A stretch of 8,002 nt of DNA from JBOGWP01 sp050693875 (lineage in GTDB: Bacteria > Actinomycetota > CADDZG01 > JAHWKV01 > JBOGWP01). The notes beneath the pieces are model-generated. The model was not told the origin of the DNA, did no database searches, and saw nothing but the letters and a program-made list of their open reading frames with translations. Shown one piece after another: positions 1-5,637 of the stretch; within the stretch, counting starts at the first letter, position 1, and each line of letters starts with the position of its first letter. Made by a program: the position numbers and the translations under genes. The stretch is taken from contig JBOGWP010000083.1 in NCBI GenBank assembly GCA_050693875.1, positions 1-8,002 of the forward strand, written 5' to 3'.

Positions 1-372
1 TCGAACGGCTACCGATCGCGGCTGTGGAAGCGGGAGCTCGGAAGGCTTGCCGAGGAGAAGGGACTCCAGATCAGCGTCTGCCATCTCCCGCCGGGCACCT
101 CCAAGTGGAACAGGATCGAGCACCGGCTCTTCTCCCACATCTCGATGAACTGGCGCGGTCGGCCTCTCACCACCCATCAGGTGATCGTGGATCTCATCGG
201 CTCGACCACGACGCGAAGAGGTCTCAAGGTCCGAGCGGAGCTCGACACTGCTACCTACGAGACGGGGACCAAGGTGAGCGAGCGGGAGCTCGCCGCGATC
301 CGCATCGAGGCGCACGCCTTCCACGGTGAGTGGAACTACACGATCAGCCCGAGGAAACAGGAGAGCCTCTAA
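1..372 (+). CDS. ISAzo13-type transposase, C-terminal part (cut by window edge)
   Basis: This is the C-terminal 123 codons of a DDE transposase that would cut and join the ends of its insertion sequence. The frame is open from the first base to a TAA at 370-372, so the 5' part lies outside the window. The fragment has the features I associate with ISAzo13-type transposases: a 'GYRSRLWKREL' helix, 'CHLPPGTSKWNRIEHRLF' and 'HISMNWRGRPL', then a C-terminal 'AFHGEWNYTI' tail. The Glu in 'NRIEHRLF' (codon 40 of the fragment) is the likely third acidic residue of the DDE triad. No frameshift is visible in this part, so the gene may be intact to the left. The right end of the element should lie shortly after the stop, but I cannot define its terminal repeat because the left end is missing. 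The family assignment is by recognition of motifs. Confidence 0.85.
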   Translation, partial: SNGYRSRLWKRELGRLAEEKGLQISVCHLPPGTSKWNRIEHRLFSHISMNWRGRPLTTHQVIVDLIGSTTTRRGLKVRAELDTATYETGTKVSERELAAIRIEAHAFHGEWNYTISPRKQESL

Positions 373-389
373 TGCTCATCTTGTTTCCT
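352..389 (+). terminator. possible hairpin terminator over the transposase stop codon
   Basis: AGGAAACA at 352-359 pairs with TGTTTCCT at 382-389, an 8-bp stem around a 22-nt loop that contains the TAA stop. The right arm is T-rich. It could end the transposase transcript or be part of the element's right end. The large loop makes it a weak terminator candidate. Confidence 0.3.
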
Positions 390-516
390 TCCGAGTCCTA
401 AGCCCGCGCGTCCCGGGGGTGAGGTGGGCCATCGCGAAGAACTCCCGCGGTATGCATCGCCTAGGAGTAAATCACGCCGATGTAATCCGCTACCGCGGCT
501 CGTTTGCCAGCCGACT

Positions 517-818
517 TCAGCCGACTGCCGCCGCAGTCGCGGCGTCGAGCAGGGCGGTGTCCCCGGTGACCATGACGAGATTCGGATCTTGAACTCGCTC
601 TGCAGCGGCGAGGTGGACGGCGTCATGACCGTTGCGGACCTGCCGAGCGTGAGTCGCCCAAGTCGCTGGGCATGGGCACGAGCCGCCCGCGCCTCGGGGT
701 ACACGAGGCGGATGCTCACAACCCGGTCAGCGCCGTTCCACAACGACGCCGCACGCGCCGACCCTGGCTCGGCTACGAGCAGCGGCAGGACGGCGGAGGT
801 GTCGAAGTAGGCGATCAC
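517..818 (-). pseudogene. vapC: VapC-type PIN-domain toxin, broken by internal deletion and frameshift
   Basis: This is a remnant of a PIN-domain ribonuclease toxin. It starts with GTG at 818-816, which overlaps the antitoxin's TGA as GTGA, the usual translational coupling in vapBC operons. The first 56 codons read as a normal VapC N-terminus: 'MIAYFDTSAVLPLL' with catalytic Asp6, then 'LVYPEARAA' with a conserved Glu. After 'QRLGRL' (near base 650) the frame changes. The rest of the domain continues in another frame: 'NGHDAVHLAAAERV' and 'LVMVTGDTALLDAA', carrying the later acidic residues, and ends at a TGA at 517-519. From the start to this stop is 302 bases, which is not a multiple of three. 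Roughly 30-35 residues of the middle helices expected in a VapC of about 135 residues are missing, so this is a deletion and not a single-base error. In the original frame translation would run on to base 369 as nonsense. The toxin is almost certainly inactive. Confidence 0.85.
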
Positions 819-1069
819 CTGCGCTGTTCGGCGACGAGGTCTGACACGGTCCCCTTCGCCTTGATCGGCTTTCCCGCCGGGCGCTTCGGCTGCCTCGCCG
901 GCTTCACGATGCCCTCGGCGATGAGCCGGTCGAGAACTCGCCCCGTTGCCACCGGCAACACGCGCGCGACGGCACGCCCTCTGTCCGTGACGACGATCTC
1001 CTCACCGTCACGCACCCGGTCGAGGTACCGGCTTCGGTTGTTGCGCAGCTCTCGAATGCTCACTTCCAT
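815..1069 (-). CDS. vapB: Phd/YefM-type antitoxin of a vapBC-like module
   Basis: This encodes an 84-residue antitoxin that would bind and neutralise the neighbouring PIN toxin and repress its own operon. The N-terminus 'MEVSIRELRNNRSRYLDRV', followed by 'GEEIVVTDRGRAVARVLPV', is the DNA-binding fold of the Phd/YefM (prevent-host-death) family. The C-terminal part, rich in Lys, Arg and Pro up to 'VSDLVAEQRR', should be the toxin-binding tail. I chose the ATG at 1069 because the family begins with this Met-Glu-Val-Ser pattern. The open frame extends to 1123, but that extension only translates the antisense of a tRNA-Gly remnant. An AAGG about 7 bases before the ATG can act as ribosome-binding site. 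The stop overlaps the toxin start by four bases. The gene looks intact although its partner is broken, so it may persist as an orphan antitoxin. Confidence 0.85.
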   Translation of the reverse strand: MEVSIRELRNNRSRYLDRVRDGEEIVVTDRGRAVARVLPVATGRVLDRLIAEGIVKPARQPKRPAGKPIKAKGTVSDLVAEQRR

Positions 1070-1071
1070 CT

Positions 1072-1122
1072 CGGCCTTGCCAAGGTTGGGGGCCTCGGGT
1101 TCGAATTCCGTCGTCCGCCCCA
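1072..1122 (+). pseudogene. tRNA-Gly(GCC) 3' half with CCA (5' half missing)
   Basis: This stretch folds as the 3' half of a tRNA. The anticodon stem is CGGCC/GGTTG (1072-1076 with 1084-1088, with two G-U pairs). The loop TTGCCAA at 1077-1083 carries anticodon GCC. A 6-nt variable region and a T-arm with loop TTCGAAT at 1100-1106 follow. Then come an acceptor strand CGTCCGC (1112-1118), a discriminator base and an encoded CCA (1120-1122). It resembles known bacterial tRNA-Gly(GCC), including the CCTTGCCAAGG core. The T-stem is imperfect (G-T at the loop and a T-T at the base), which suggests decay. Upstream, where a GCGGACG acceptor strand and D-arm should be, there is only the antitoxin coding sequence, so the gene is truncated and not functional. 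A half tRNA of this kind is typical of the distal attachment site of a tRNA-integrating element. Confidence 0.7.
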
Positions 1123-1158
1123 AGTCGAGACCGCGACAGCGAGTTCAGGCCCGCTCCG

Positions 1159-2814
1159 TCACCTTGCCGCCGCGGTGCTGATCGCGACGATCGGCCGGGC
1201 AAGCGGGGTGCCACCCGTGGACCCGGCGTTCCCCGCACCAAACCCGAACACGGCCCCGTCGGCGCCGGCCAGCCAGTAGCCGCCTCCGTCTCGGGTGGCG
1301 GCCATGCCCACGATCGGCCCGCCGAGACTGGTGCCGCTCGCCGATCCCAGGAAGAGCGCGTCGCCAAACGAGAACACTCCACCATCGGCGGCGGTGAACC
1401 AGTATCCGTTCCCGCTCGCGGTCCGAGCCATCCCGGTGACCGGCTGGATAAGCCGGATCCCGCCCGTCGATCCGAAGAATCCGGCATCGCCGAACGCAAA
1501 CACCCCGCCGTCTGAGGCGACCATCCAGTAGCCCTTCCCAGTGGGGGTCGAGGCAGCGGCGACGACGGGCCGGTTCAGTCGCAGGCCGCCTGTCGAACCG
1601 AAGAATCGGGCATCACCGAACGCAAACACCCCGCCGTCGGACGCGAACATCCAGTAGCCATTTCCCGAGGGCGTGGCTGCGGTCGCAACGATCGGTTGGT
1701 TCAGGCGGATACCGCCGGTCGATCCGAGAAAGCCGGCGTCCCCAAAGGAGAAGACGCCGCCGTCTGAGGCGACGAGCCAGTACCCTTGCCCGCTCGGCGT
1801 GCCCGCCATCGCAACCACCGGCCGGTTGAGACGAATGCCTCCTGTCGATCCGAAGAAACCGGCGCCGAATGCGAACACCCCGCCGTCCGACGCGGCCAGC
1901 CAGTAGCTCCCCAGGGGGTTGTGGCCGTCGACCCCTCCGCACTCGCGCGGGAACGTGTTGAGGCAGGAGTCCACCAGGAACTGCAGGCGCTCGGGGGTCC
2001 AGGCGTTCCAGAAGTCGGCGTGGAGGCAGTACACGCTGCCGCACGAAAGCGAGATCAAGCCTCCGCCCCCGAAGCCGACTGTCTCTCCGTGGCCGAATCG
2101 GATCGTCATCCGCAGCTCGGGGACTGGCACCGGATGGCTGCCGGGGCAGGCCCAACCGTCCGTGAAGCGTTGCGAGTACGCCATGTGGCTGCGGTGGTCG
2201 GAGGCGTCGAGGTTGATGCCGTCCCAGCAATCCGGGAACGTCACGGCCATCACCAGACTCCATCCCACGGGGCAGAAGGGCGGCGTCGACTGACGTTCGG
2301 TCTGGCCCCCGTGGTTGTCGGCACACCGGTACAGCGCCACATCGAGGGACTGCGGCGAGGTCGCGTGCGGGTCGCCCGCCACCATCCGCAGCCCGAGCGG
2401 GAACGGCCGGACCGAGCCCGGCTCGTGGGTGCCGATTCGGAAGTAGGCATTGATCACCGAAGGACGGATCTGCGCCCCGTTGCTGTAAAGGCTGGGCGAC
2501 CAGTACGCCGCCCGGTCGTCCGGCTCGGAGCATGTGGTCCCACCTCCGCGGAGGCTCTGCGTCGTCGATGCGGCGCTGGTGCTGGTGGCGCCGAAGAAGT
2601 CGTGCAGATGGCTGGCGCCGGGCTGGCCGGGGAACACGATCGGGTCGTCGGGGAGTGAGTGCGAGTAATCGCAGTTGACCTGGAAGTTCGCGTCGACGGG
2701 GGCCGGTTCTGCACGAGCGGGCCAGGCGACCGGCATCAGCACGAGCAAGACTCCCAGCGTGATCGAGGGAGCGGCCCGCGAGAGGGAACTGCCACGGCTT
2801 GTTGCTGCCACCAC
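1159..2814 (-). CDS. secreted DUF1996 protein with six C-terminal 'YWxxASDGGVFxFG' repeats
   Basis: This encodes an exported protein of 551 residues and unknown biochemical function. The start is taken as GTG at 2814, preceded by CGGAG at a 5-base spacing. It gives an N-terminus with two arginines, a hydrophobic stretch 'ITLGVLLVLMPVAW' and a probable signal peptidase site after 'PARA' (about residue 35). An ATG at 2943 would add 43 low-complexity residues; it has no ribosome-binding site and overlaps the likely tRNA-Cys promoter. Residues ~40-285 match DUF1996: 'CDYSHSLPDDPIVFPG', 'SHLHDFFG', 'FPDCWDGINLDASDHRSHM' and 'CPGSHPVPVPELRMTIRFGH', with paired cysteines suited to the cell exterior. 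Residues ~304-551 are six tandem 42-residue repeats, perhaps a propeller-like or wall-associated domain. The gene is transcribed away from tRNA-Cys, with no operon partner visible. Domain calls are from motif recognition; substrate and role are unknown. Confidence 0.85.
   Translation of the reverse strand: MVAATSRGSSLSRAAPSITLGVLLVLMPVAWPARAEPAPVDANFQVNCDYSHSLPDDPIVFPGQPGASHLHDFFGATSTSAASTTQSLRGGGTTCSEPDDRAAYWSPSLYSNGAQIRPSVINAYFRIGTHEPGSVRPFPLGLRMVAGDPHATSPQSLDVALYRCADNHGGQTERQSTPPFCPVGWSLVMAVTFPDCWDGINLDASDHRSHMAYSQRFTDGWACPGSHPVPVPELRMTIRFGHGETVGFGGGGLISLSCGSVYCLHADFWNAWTPERLQFLVDSCLNTFPRECGGVDGHNPLGSYWLAASDGGVFAFGAGFFGSTGGIRLNRPVVAMAGTPSGQGYWLVASDGGVFSFGDAGFLGSTGGIRLNQPIVATAATPSGNGYWMFASDGGVFAFGDARFFGSTGGLRLNRPVVAAASTPTGKGYWMVASDGGVFAFGDAGFFGSTGGIRLIQPVTGMARTASGNGYWFTAADGGVFSFGDALFLGSASGTSLGGPIVGMAATRDGGGYWLAGADGAVFGFGAGNAGSTGGTPLARPIVAISTAAAR
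1162..1905 (-). repeat. six tandem 42-residue (126-base) repeats
   Basis: These are in-frame repeats forming the C-terminus of the DUF1996 protein. The consensus unit is roughly 'YWLVASDGGVFAFGDA', then 'FFGSTGG', then 'LNRPVVAMA', then 'TPSGNG'. Units 2 to 5 are exactly 42 residues; the first is 41 and the last 39, adding up to 248 codons. Units 1 to 4 are the most alike. Units 5 and 6 have drifted: 'GSASGTSLGGP' in unit 5, and shortened 'FGFGAGNAGSTGG' in unit 6. Gradual divergence toward the C-terminus suggests growth by duplication of the inner units. Similar YW/DGGVF/FG repeats occur at the C-termini of many secreted actinobacterial proteins. Confidence 0.9.
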
Positions 2815-2940
2815 GGTGCTCCGATCTGACGGAAGGGGAGCAACCTGGGTCGACGCTCCCGGCGCGGCCCCCCGAAGCCTTGCGGCCGTCGATGATACGC
2901 CGGGCGGGGACGGGCCCGGCTGGCGTCTGCCCGTCTCGGC

Positions 2941-2946
2941 CATAAT
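2941..2946 (+). promoter_or_regulatory. likely -10 box for the tRNA-Cys transcript
   Basis: CATAAT lies 10 bases before the first base of tRNA-Cys, the right distance for a -10 element with a short leader. No convincing -35 box sits 16-18 bases upstream. If real, it overlaps the ATG at 2943 on the other strand and argues against that ATG as the start of the DUF1996 gene. Confidence 0.35.
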
Positions 2947-2956
2947 GGGTAGCGAG

Positions 2957-3027
2957 GGCGGCGTGGCCGAGTGGTTAGGCAGGGGTCTGCAAAACCCCGC
3001 ACCGCGGTTCAATTCCGCGCGCCGCCT
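2957..3027 (+). tRNA. tRNA-Cys(GCA)
   Basis: This is a complete cloverleaf. The acceptor strands are GGCGGCG (2957-2963) and CGCCGCC (3020-3026), fully paired. The D-arm is GCC...GGC. The anticodon stem is GGGGT/ACCCC (2982-2986 with 2994-2998) around the loop CTGCAAA, with anticodon GCA at 2989-2991. The variable region has four bases. The T-arm is CGCGG/CCGCG with loop TTCAATT. The discriminator is T3027, and CCA is not encoded (CGA follows). It charges cysteine. It is probably the first of two tRNAs here, with tRNA-Val 30 bases downstream. Confidence 0.97.
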
Positions 3028-3041
3028 CGAGCGAACCCGCG

Positions 3042-3047
3042 TATACT
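3042..3047 (+). promoter_or_regulatory. likely -10 box for tRNA-Val
   Basis: TATACT ends 10 bases before tRNA-Val in the 30-base spacer after tRNA-Cys, the same spacing as the CATAAT box before tRNA-Cys. A -35 box would fall inside the tRNA-Cys 3' end and no good match is seen there. tRNA-Val may have its own start as well as read-through from tRNA-Cys. Confidence 0.4.
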
Positions 3048-3057
3048 GCGGTTCGAC

Positions 3058-3129
3058 GGGCGCATAGCTCAGGGGGAGAGCGCTTCCCTGACACGGAAGA
3101 GGTCCGTGGTTCAAATCCACGTGCGCCCA
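3058..3129 (+). tRNA. tRNA-Val(GAC)
   Basis: This is a complete cloverleaf. Acceptor GGGCGCA (3058-3064) pairs with TGCGCCC (3122-3128). The D-arm is GCTC/GAGC. The anticodon stem is CTTCC/GGAAG around loop CTGACAC, with anticodon GAC. The variable region is AGGTC. The T-arm is CGTGG/CCACG with loop TTCAAAT. The discriminator is A3129, and CCA is not encoded (CGG follows). It decodes GUC/GUU valine codons. A decayed sequence similar to its 3' half, on the same strand, lies at 6339-6371. Confidence 0.97.
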
Positions 3130-3207
3130 CGGGTAAACCCGCAGGTCAGAAAGCGTTCTCTCCCGCCTCACTCAAGGGCACTCTCTCCAGGCCGATCGAG
3201 CGCCTGA

Positions 3208-3236
3208 GGCCGGGCTTCTCTGTCAGGATCCCGGCC
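3208..3236. other. inverted repeat GGCCGGG/CCCGGCC in the tRNA-Val to antitoxin spacer
   Basis: A 7-bp perfect GC stem (3208-3214 with 3230-3236) encloses a 15-base loop. It lies 79 bases after tRNA-Val and 56 bases before the small antitoxin ATG. It could be a terminator without a U-tract for the tRNA transcript or an operator for the toxin-antitoxin locus. Neither is shown. The rest of 3130-3291 holds nothing I recognise apart from a short CGGGTAAACCCG palindrome right after the tRNA. Confidence 0.35.
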
Positions 3237-3291
3237 CGAGAGGCCTACCACTCGACTGAGCAATGGTGAAACGGGTCCACGTAGACTTTCG

Positions 3292-3441
3292 ATGTCGCCA
3301 GAACCGTTACCGGTCGGTGCCCACCTCGAACTGCCCGTCGAGGCTCGTGCCAAGCCGTGGGACCCAGCCGACATTCCCGTATTCGATGACCTGACCGACG
3401 AGGAACAAGCGGAGTTCCTCGCCGCCATCTCCGACGGGTAG
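3292..3441 (+). CDS. small putative antitoxin upstream of a PIN toxin
   Basis: This is a 49-residue open frame starting with ATG and ending with TAG at 3439-3441, directly followed by the GTG of the PIN-toxin reading frame. The protein is acidic toward its end ('PVFDDLTDEEQAEFLAAISDG') and Pro-rich before it ('ARAKPWDPADIPV'). I do not recognise a named antitoxin family or a DNA-binding fold. The role is inferred from its size, the zero-base junction with a PIN toxin, and the acidic tail, which could fill the toxin's basic active-site groove. No good ribosome-binding site is seen before the ATG, and the frame stays open upstream, so a slightly earlier non-ATG start is possible. It is too short to be called by many gene finders. 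Codon use is normal for a GC-rich genome. Confidence 0.6.
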   Translation: MSPEPLPVGAHLELPVEARAKPWDPADIPVFDDLTDEEQAEFLAAISDG

Positions 3442-3865
3442 GTGACCGCTCGGGCTAACGAGGTTGTCCTCGACACCAAACGTCTTCAGCGCCGACCTGC
3501 TCCGGCGCACACGATCCCTCGTCGAGCTCTACCGTCCACTGCTTGCCGGCCGTGCGTACCTGATCTCGTTCCAGACCGTCGCCGAGATGCGTTTCGGCGC
3601 TCGACGCAGTGGCTGGGGTCCCGAACGTCTCGACCGTCGGGAGCGCCGGCCAGCTCGGACCGAAGTGGTCTGGCCCGGTCCGGCCGTGTTGGGCACCTAC
3701 GTCGTTCTCAGAGTGGCCTGCTGGAGAGCCGGGCACGCACTCGCGCAGCCCGAACAAGATGCCGACCGTTGGAATGCCGCAACGGCCGTCCACCTCGGCA
3801 TTCCGCTCGTTTCGCACGACCGTATCTTCTCGGCTGCGCCCGGTCTGCTCTTTGAGACTGCCGTC
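3442..3865 (+). pseudogene. PIN-domain (VapC-type) toxin with a one-base frameshift
   Basis: This is a near-complete PIN-domain ribonuclease toxin split over two frames. The GTG at 3442, immediately after the antitoxin stop, opens 'VTARANEVVLDT', with the first catalytic Asp at 3472-3474. One extra A in the AAA at 3478-3480 then shifts the frame. Reading on from 3479 restores 'NVFSADLLRRTRSLVELYRPLL', 'ISFQTVAEMRFGARR' (conserved Glu), 'ALAQPEQDADRWNAATAVHL' (conserved Asp) and 'IPLVSHDRIFSAAPGLLFETA'. All four acidic positions expected of a PIN active site therefore exist, but no single frame holds them. A TTG start at 3464 in the second frame would give a protein without the first Asp. The C-terminal stop is also lost: the frame runs on to 4318 into unrelated sequence. 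Two lesions make a true pseudogene more likely than a sequencing error, although an error at the A-run cannot be excluded. Confidence 0.8.
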
Positions 3866-4178
3866 CCGCAATCGCAGGGTGACACGCCAGCCGGATCCCG
3901 GCGTGTGCGCCAATTGTCTTTACTCCCTCAAGGGCCGCTTCCCCGCCGGCCTCCCGCGGGCGGGCCCTCCGGGCCCTCGGAGCCGCGGGCCACCCGATCA
4001 GAAGAAGTCGCGAACAGCTTGCCGGCTCCGTCCGGTCGCCCCTCGCGTGCCGGTTCCACGTTTCGACCGCATAGGTGCGGGCGTTCTCGCCCGCCTCGCG
4101 CGCGGCGAGAAACCCGTGTGATTCTCCGGCAGTGGCGGAGAGCCGCCGTTAGGCTTCAAGCAGCGAAGCAGCAGCAGT
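3866..4178. other. non-coding stretch with strong GC hairpins
   Basis: No gene is recognisable here; open frames on both strands lack familiar motifs. Three structures stand out. First, a nested palindrome: CCCGCGG (3953-3959) pairs with CCGCGGG (3983-3989), and inside it GGGCCC (3962-3967) pairs with GGGCCC (3971-3976) around a 3-base loop. Second, GCGGGCG (4077-4083) pairs with CGCCCGC (4088-4094) around TTCT. Third, GGCGG (4134-4138) pairs with CCGCC (4143-4147) around AGAG. None has a T-tract. The last lies 31 bases past the stop of the minus-strand oxidoreductase and might serve as its terminator. Confidence 0.5.
4134..4147 (-). terminator. possible terminator hairpin after the first oxidoreductase gene
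   Basis: On the minus strand GGCGG-CTCT-CCGCC forms a 5-bp stem with a tetraloop about 31 bases after the TGA at 4179. There is no U-tract, so it is a weak candidate. Confidence 0.25.
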
Positions 4179-5567
4179 TCACGCGCTGGGCGGCACGTTG
4201 GCGTTTAGTCGGAAGAAGTTGGTCGGATCGACTCTGTTCTTTAGGGCCGTCAGGCGTTCGAAGTTTAACCCGTAGGCTTCTCGCACGCGCTGTTCGCCCT
4301 CCTCGCCAAGGTCGTTGACATAATTGCTGGGCTCTACGAAAGGTTGTATGGCCTGCCAACAATCCCGACTCCACTGAATGCCTTCCTCGGTATCGGAGGG
4401 ATCGACCGCCTCTAGCATCGCTCCGCAGTCGAAATGATCGAAGCGATGGGGGAAGGCGGTTTCGTCGGCATTCACCCGGCCCGCCGCCCCATGTAGCTGC
4501 TGCAGGTAGATCAAGGAGAGTGGGGTGCGCTTTCTTCGAGCATATTCCAGAAGTGCCTCGATCAGCTCGTCGCTGAGCGTACGCACCAGGCTCGACTTCC
4601 AATAATATTGGCGACCTCGGGGCCAGCCCTCATCCGTGATGCTTTGCATCTCCACGTATTTCCGAGGCTGAATCACGTCGGCGAGAGGGGGGCCGAAGGT
4701 TCGGAGAGGCTTCAAGGCTCGTTCGCCCTCGTCCAGCGAGCCGCAGTGGCAAGCGAGGATGGCGAGCGCCGGAGTCCCGTCGGGTGCAGTCAAGAGCAGC
4801 CCCACGGTGCTGATCTCATCCGGGCACGTGCTGGAGAATTCCTCGAAGAAGCGCACAGCCTCCTTGCTCGGTGGGTACAGCACCACTCCGCCAAGGACCG
4901 GCCCAACGGGATGCAGTTGGTACTCGAACGAGGTAACAACGCCGAAGTTGCCGCCCCCGCCCCGCACTCCCCAGAAAAGGTCGGCATTCTCCCTTTCGCT
5001 CGCCGTAATCAGCTTGCCCTCGGCAGTGACAACGTCCACCGAGAGCAAGTTGTCGCACGCGAGGCCGTACTTGCCCGCGAGCCACCCGTAGCCGCCCCCC
5101 AAGGTGAGCCCTGCGATGCCGGTGTCGGTGGCGATGCCCATCGTGGTCCCCAAGCCGAAAACCTGCGTTTCGTGATCGAATTCGCCCAACTTCAGTCCCG
5201 GTTGAGCGACCACCGTGCCGAGCACCGGATCCACCCGTATCCCTTTCATCGGCGAGAGGTCAATCATCAGCCCACCGTCACACACACAGATGCCTGCAAT
5301 ACTGTGGCCCCCACCACGGACCGCCACGAGAACGTCATGCTCACGGGCGAACTGGACGCTGAGGACCACATCCCCCGGACCGGCGCAGCGGGCAATCAGC
5401 GTAGGTCGATGGTCGATCATGCCGTTCCAGAGCTTGCGGGTCTCGTCGTACGTTTCATCGCCAGGACGGAGCAGCTCTCCACGCAGGCTGGCCTTCAAGT
5501 TGCCAACAGCGGAGTCGTCGAGGACCATGCGCCCGCCCGTTGTCGTTGTTATTTCCAACCTTGACAT
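4179..5567 (-). CDS. covalent-flavin (PCMH/BBE-type) FAD-dependent oxidoreductase
   Basis: This encodes a 462-residue oxidoreductase of the berberine bridge enzyme-like/6-hydroxynicotine oxidase group, which oxidises small molecules and passes electrons to oxygen or another acceptor. Its substrate cannot be read from the sequence. The PCMH FAD-binding domain spans residues ~50-230: 'RPTLIARCAGPGDV', then 'VAVRGGGHSIAG' with His88 as the expected 8-alpha-histidyl FAD anchor, 'GIAGLTLGGGYGWLAGKYGL' (151-169) and 'FWGVRGGGGNFGVVTSFEY' (198-216). The Cys that forms a second flavin bond in bicovalent members is replaced near Ala146, so the FAD is probably held by His alone. The C-terminal BBE segment is present: 'NYVNDLGEEGEQRVREAYG' and 'FERLTALKNRVDPTNFFRLNAN'. 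There is no signal peptide. The ATG follows a strong AGGAGGG at a 4-base spacing. Length and frame are normal, so the gene appears intact. A paralogue lies upstream at 6440-7840. Confidence 0.92.
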   Translation of the reverse strand: MSRLEITTTTGGRMVLDDSAVGNLKASLRGELLRPGDETYDETRKLWNGMIDHRPTLIARCAGPGDVVLSVQFAREHDVLVAVRGGGHSIAGICVCDGGLMIDLSPMKGIRVDPVLGTVVAQPGLKLGEFDHETQVFGLGTTMGIATDTGIAGLTLGGGYGWLAGKYGLACDNLLSVDVVTAEGKLITASERENADLFWGVRGGGGNFGVVTSFEYQLHPVGPVLGGVVLYPPSKEAVRFFEEFSSTCPDEISTVGLLLTAPDGTPALAILACHCGSLDEGERALKPLRTFGPPLADVIQPRKYVEMQSITDEGWPRGRQYYWKSSLVRTLSDELIEALLEYARRKRTPLSLIYLQQLHGAAGRVNADETAFPHRFDHFDCGAMLEAVDPSDTEEGIQWSRDCWQAIQPFVEPSNYVNDLGEEGEQRVREAYGLNFERLTALKNRVDPTNFFRLNANVPPSA

Positions 5568-5610
5568 GAGGCCCTCCTCACTTGAAGCCCCTTCACCCTC
5601 CTCCTGGACG

Positions 5611-5637
5611 ATCGTACGCCTCCGGCACCTCCGTCAA
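5611..5637 (-). promoter_or_regulatory. possible promoter of the first oxidoreductase gene
   Basis: On the minus strand, TTGACG (5637-5632) and TACGAT (5616-5611) are 15 bases apart, and the second box lies 43 bases before the ATG. Both boxes are close to consensus, but the spacing is short. This would give the gene its own promoter, independent of the paralogue upstream. Confidence 0.35.

Noticed and set aside
1070..1123. Longer antitoxin starting at 1123
   Set aside because: The added 18 residues are the reverse complement of the tRNA-Gly remnant; family homology begins at the Met encoded at 1069.
1162..1905. Tandem repeats as a possible CRISPR array
   Set aside because: The 126-base period is in frame, diverged at the base level and encodes a clear protein repeat; there are no spacers.
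2815..3171. N-terminal extension of the DUF1996 gene up to 3171 or to the ATG at 2943
   Set aside because: Upstream of 2943 the frame only translates the antisense of tRNA-Val and tRNA-Cys. The ATG at 2943 has no ribosome-binding site, overlaps the tRNA-Cys -10 box and puts the signal peptide more than 40 residues inside the protein.
3472..3490. Programmed ribosomal frameshift in the second PIN toxin
   Set aside because: A three-A run without a slippery heptamer or a downstream pseudoknot is poor evidence, and the lost stop codon points to decay.
3455..3913. 152-codon minus-strand frame over the second PIN toxin
   Set aside because: The plus strand carries recognisable PIN motifs over the same bases; the antisense product has none.
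4608..5564. Long plus-strand frames antisense to both oxidoreductases (also 6572-7954)
   Set aside because: They are shadows of strongly conserved genes on the other strand and show no protein motifs.
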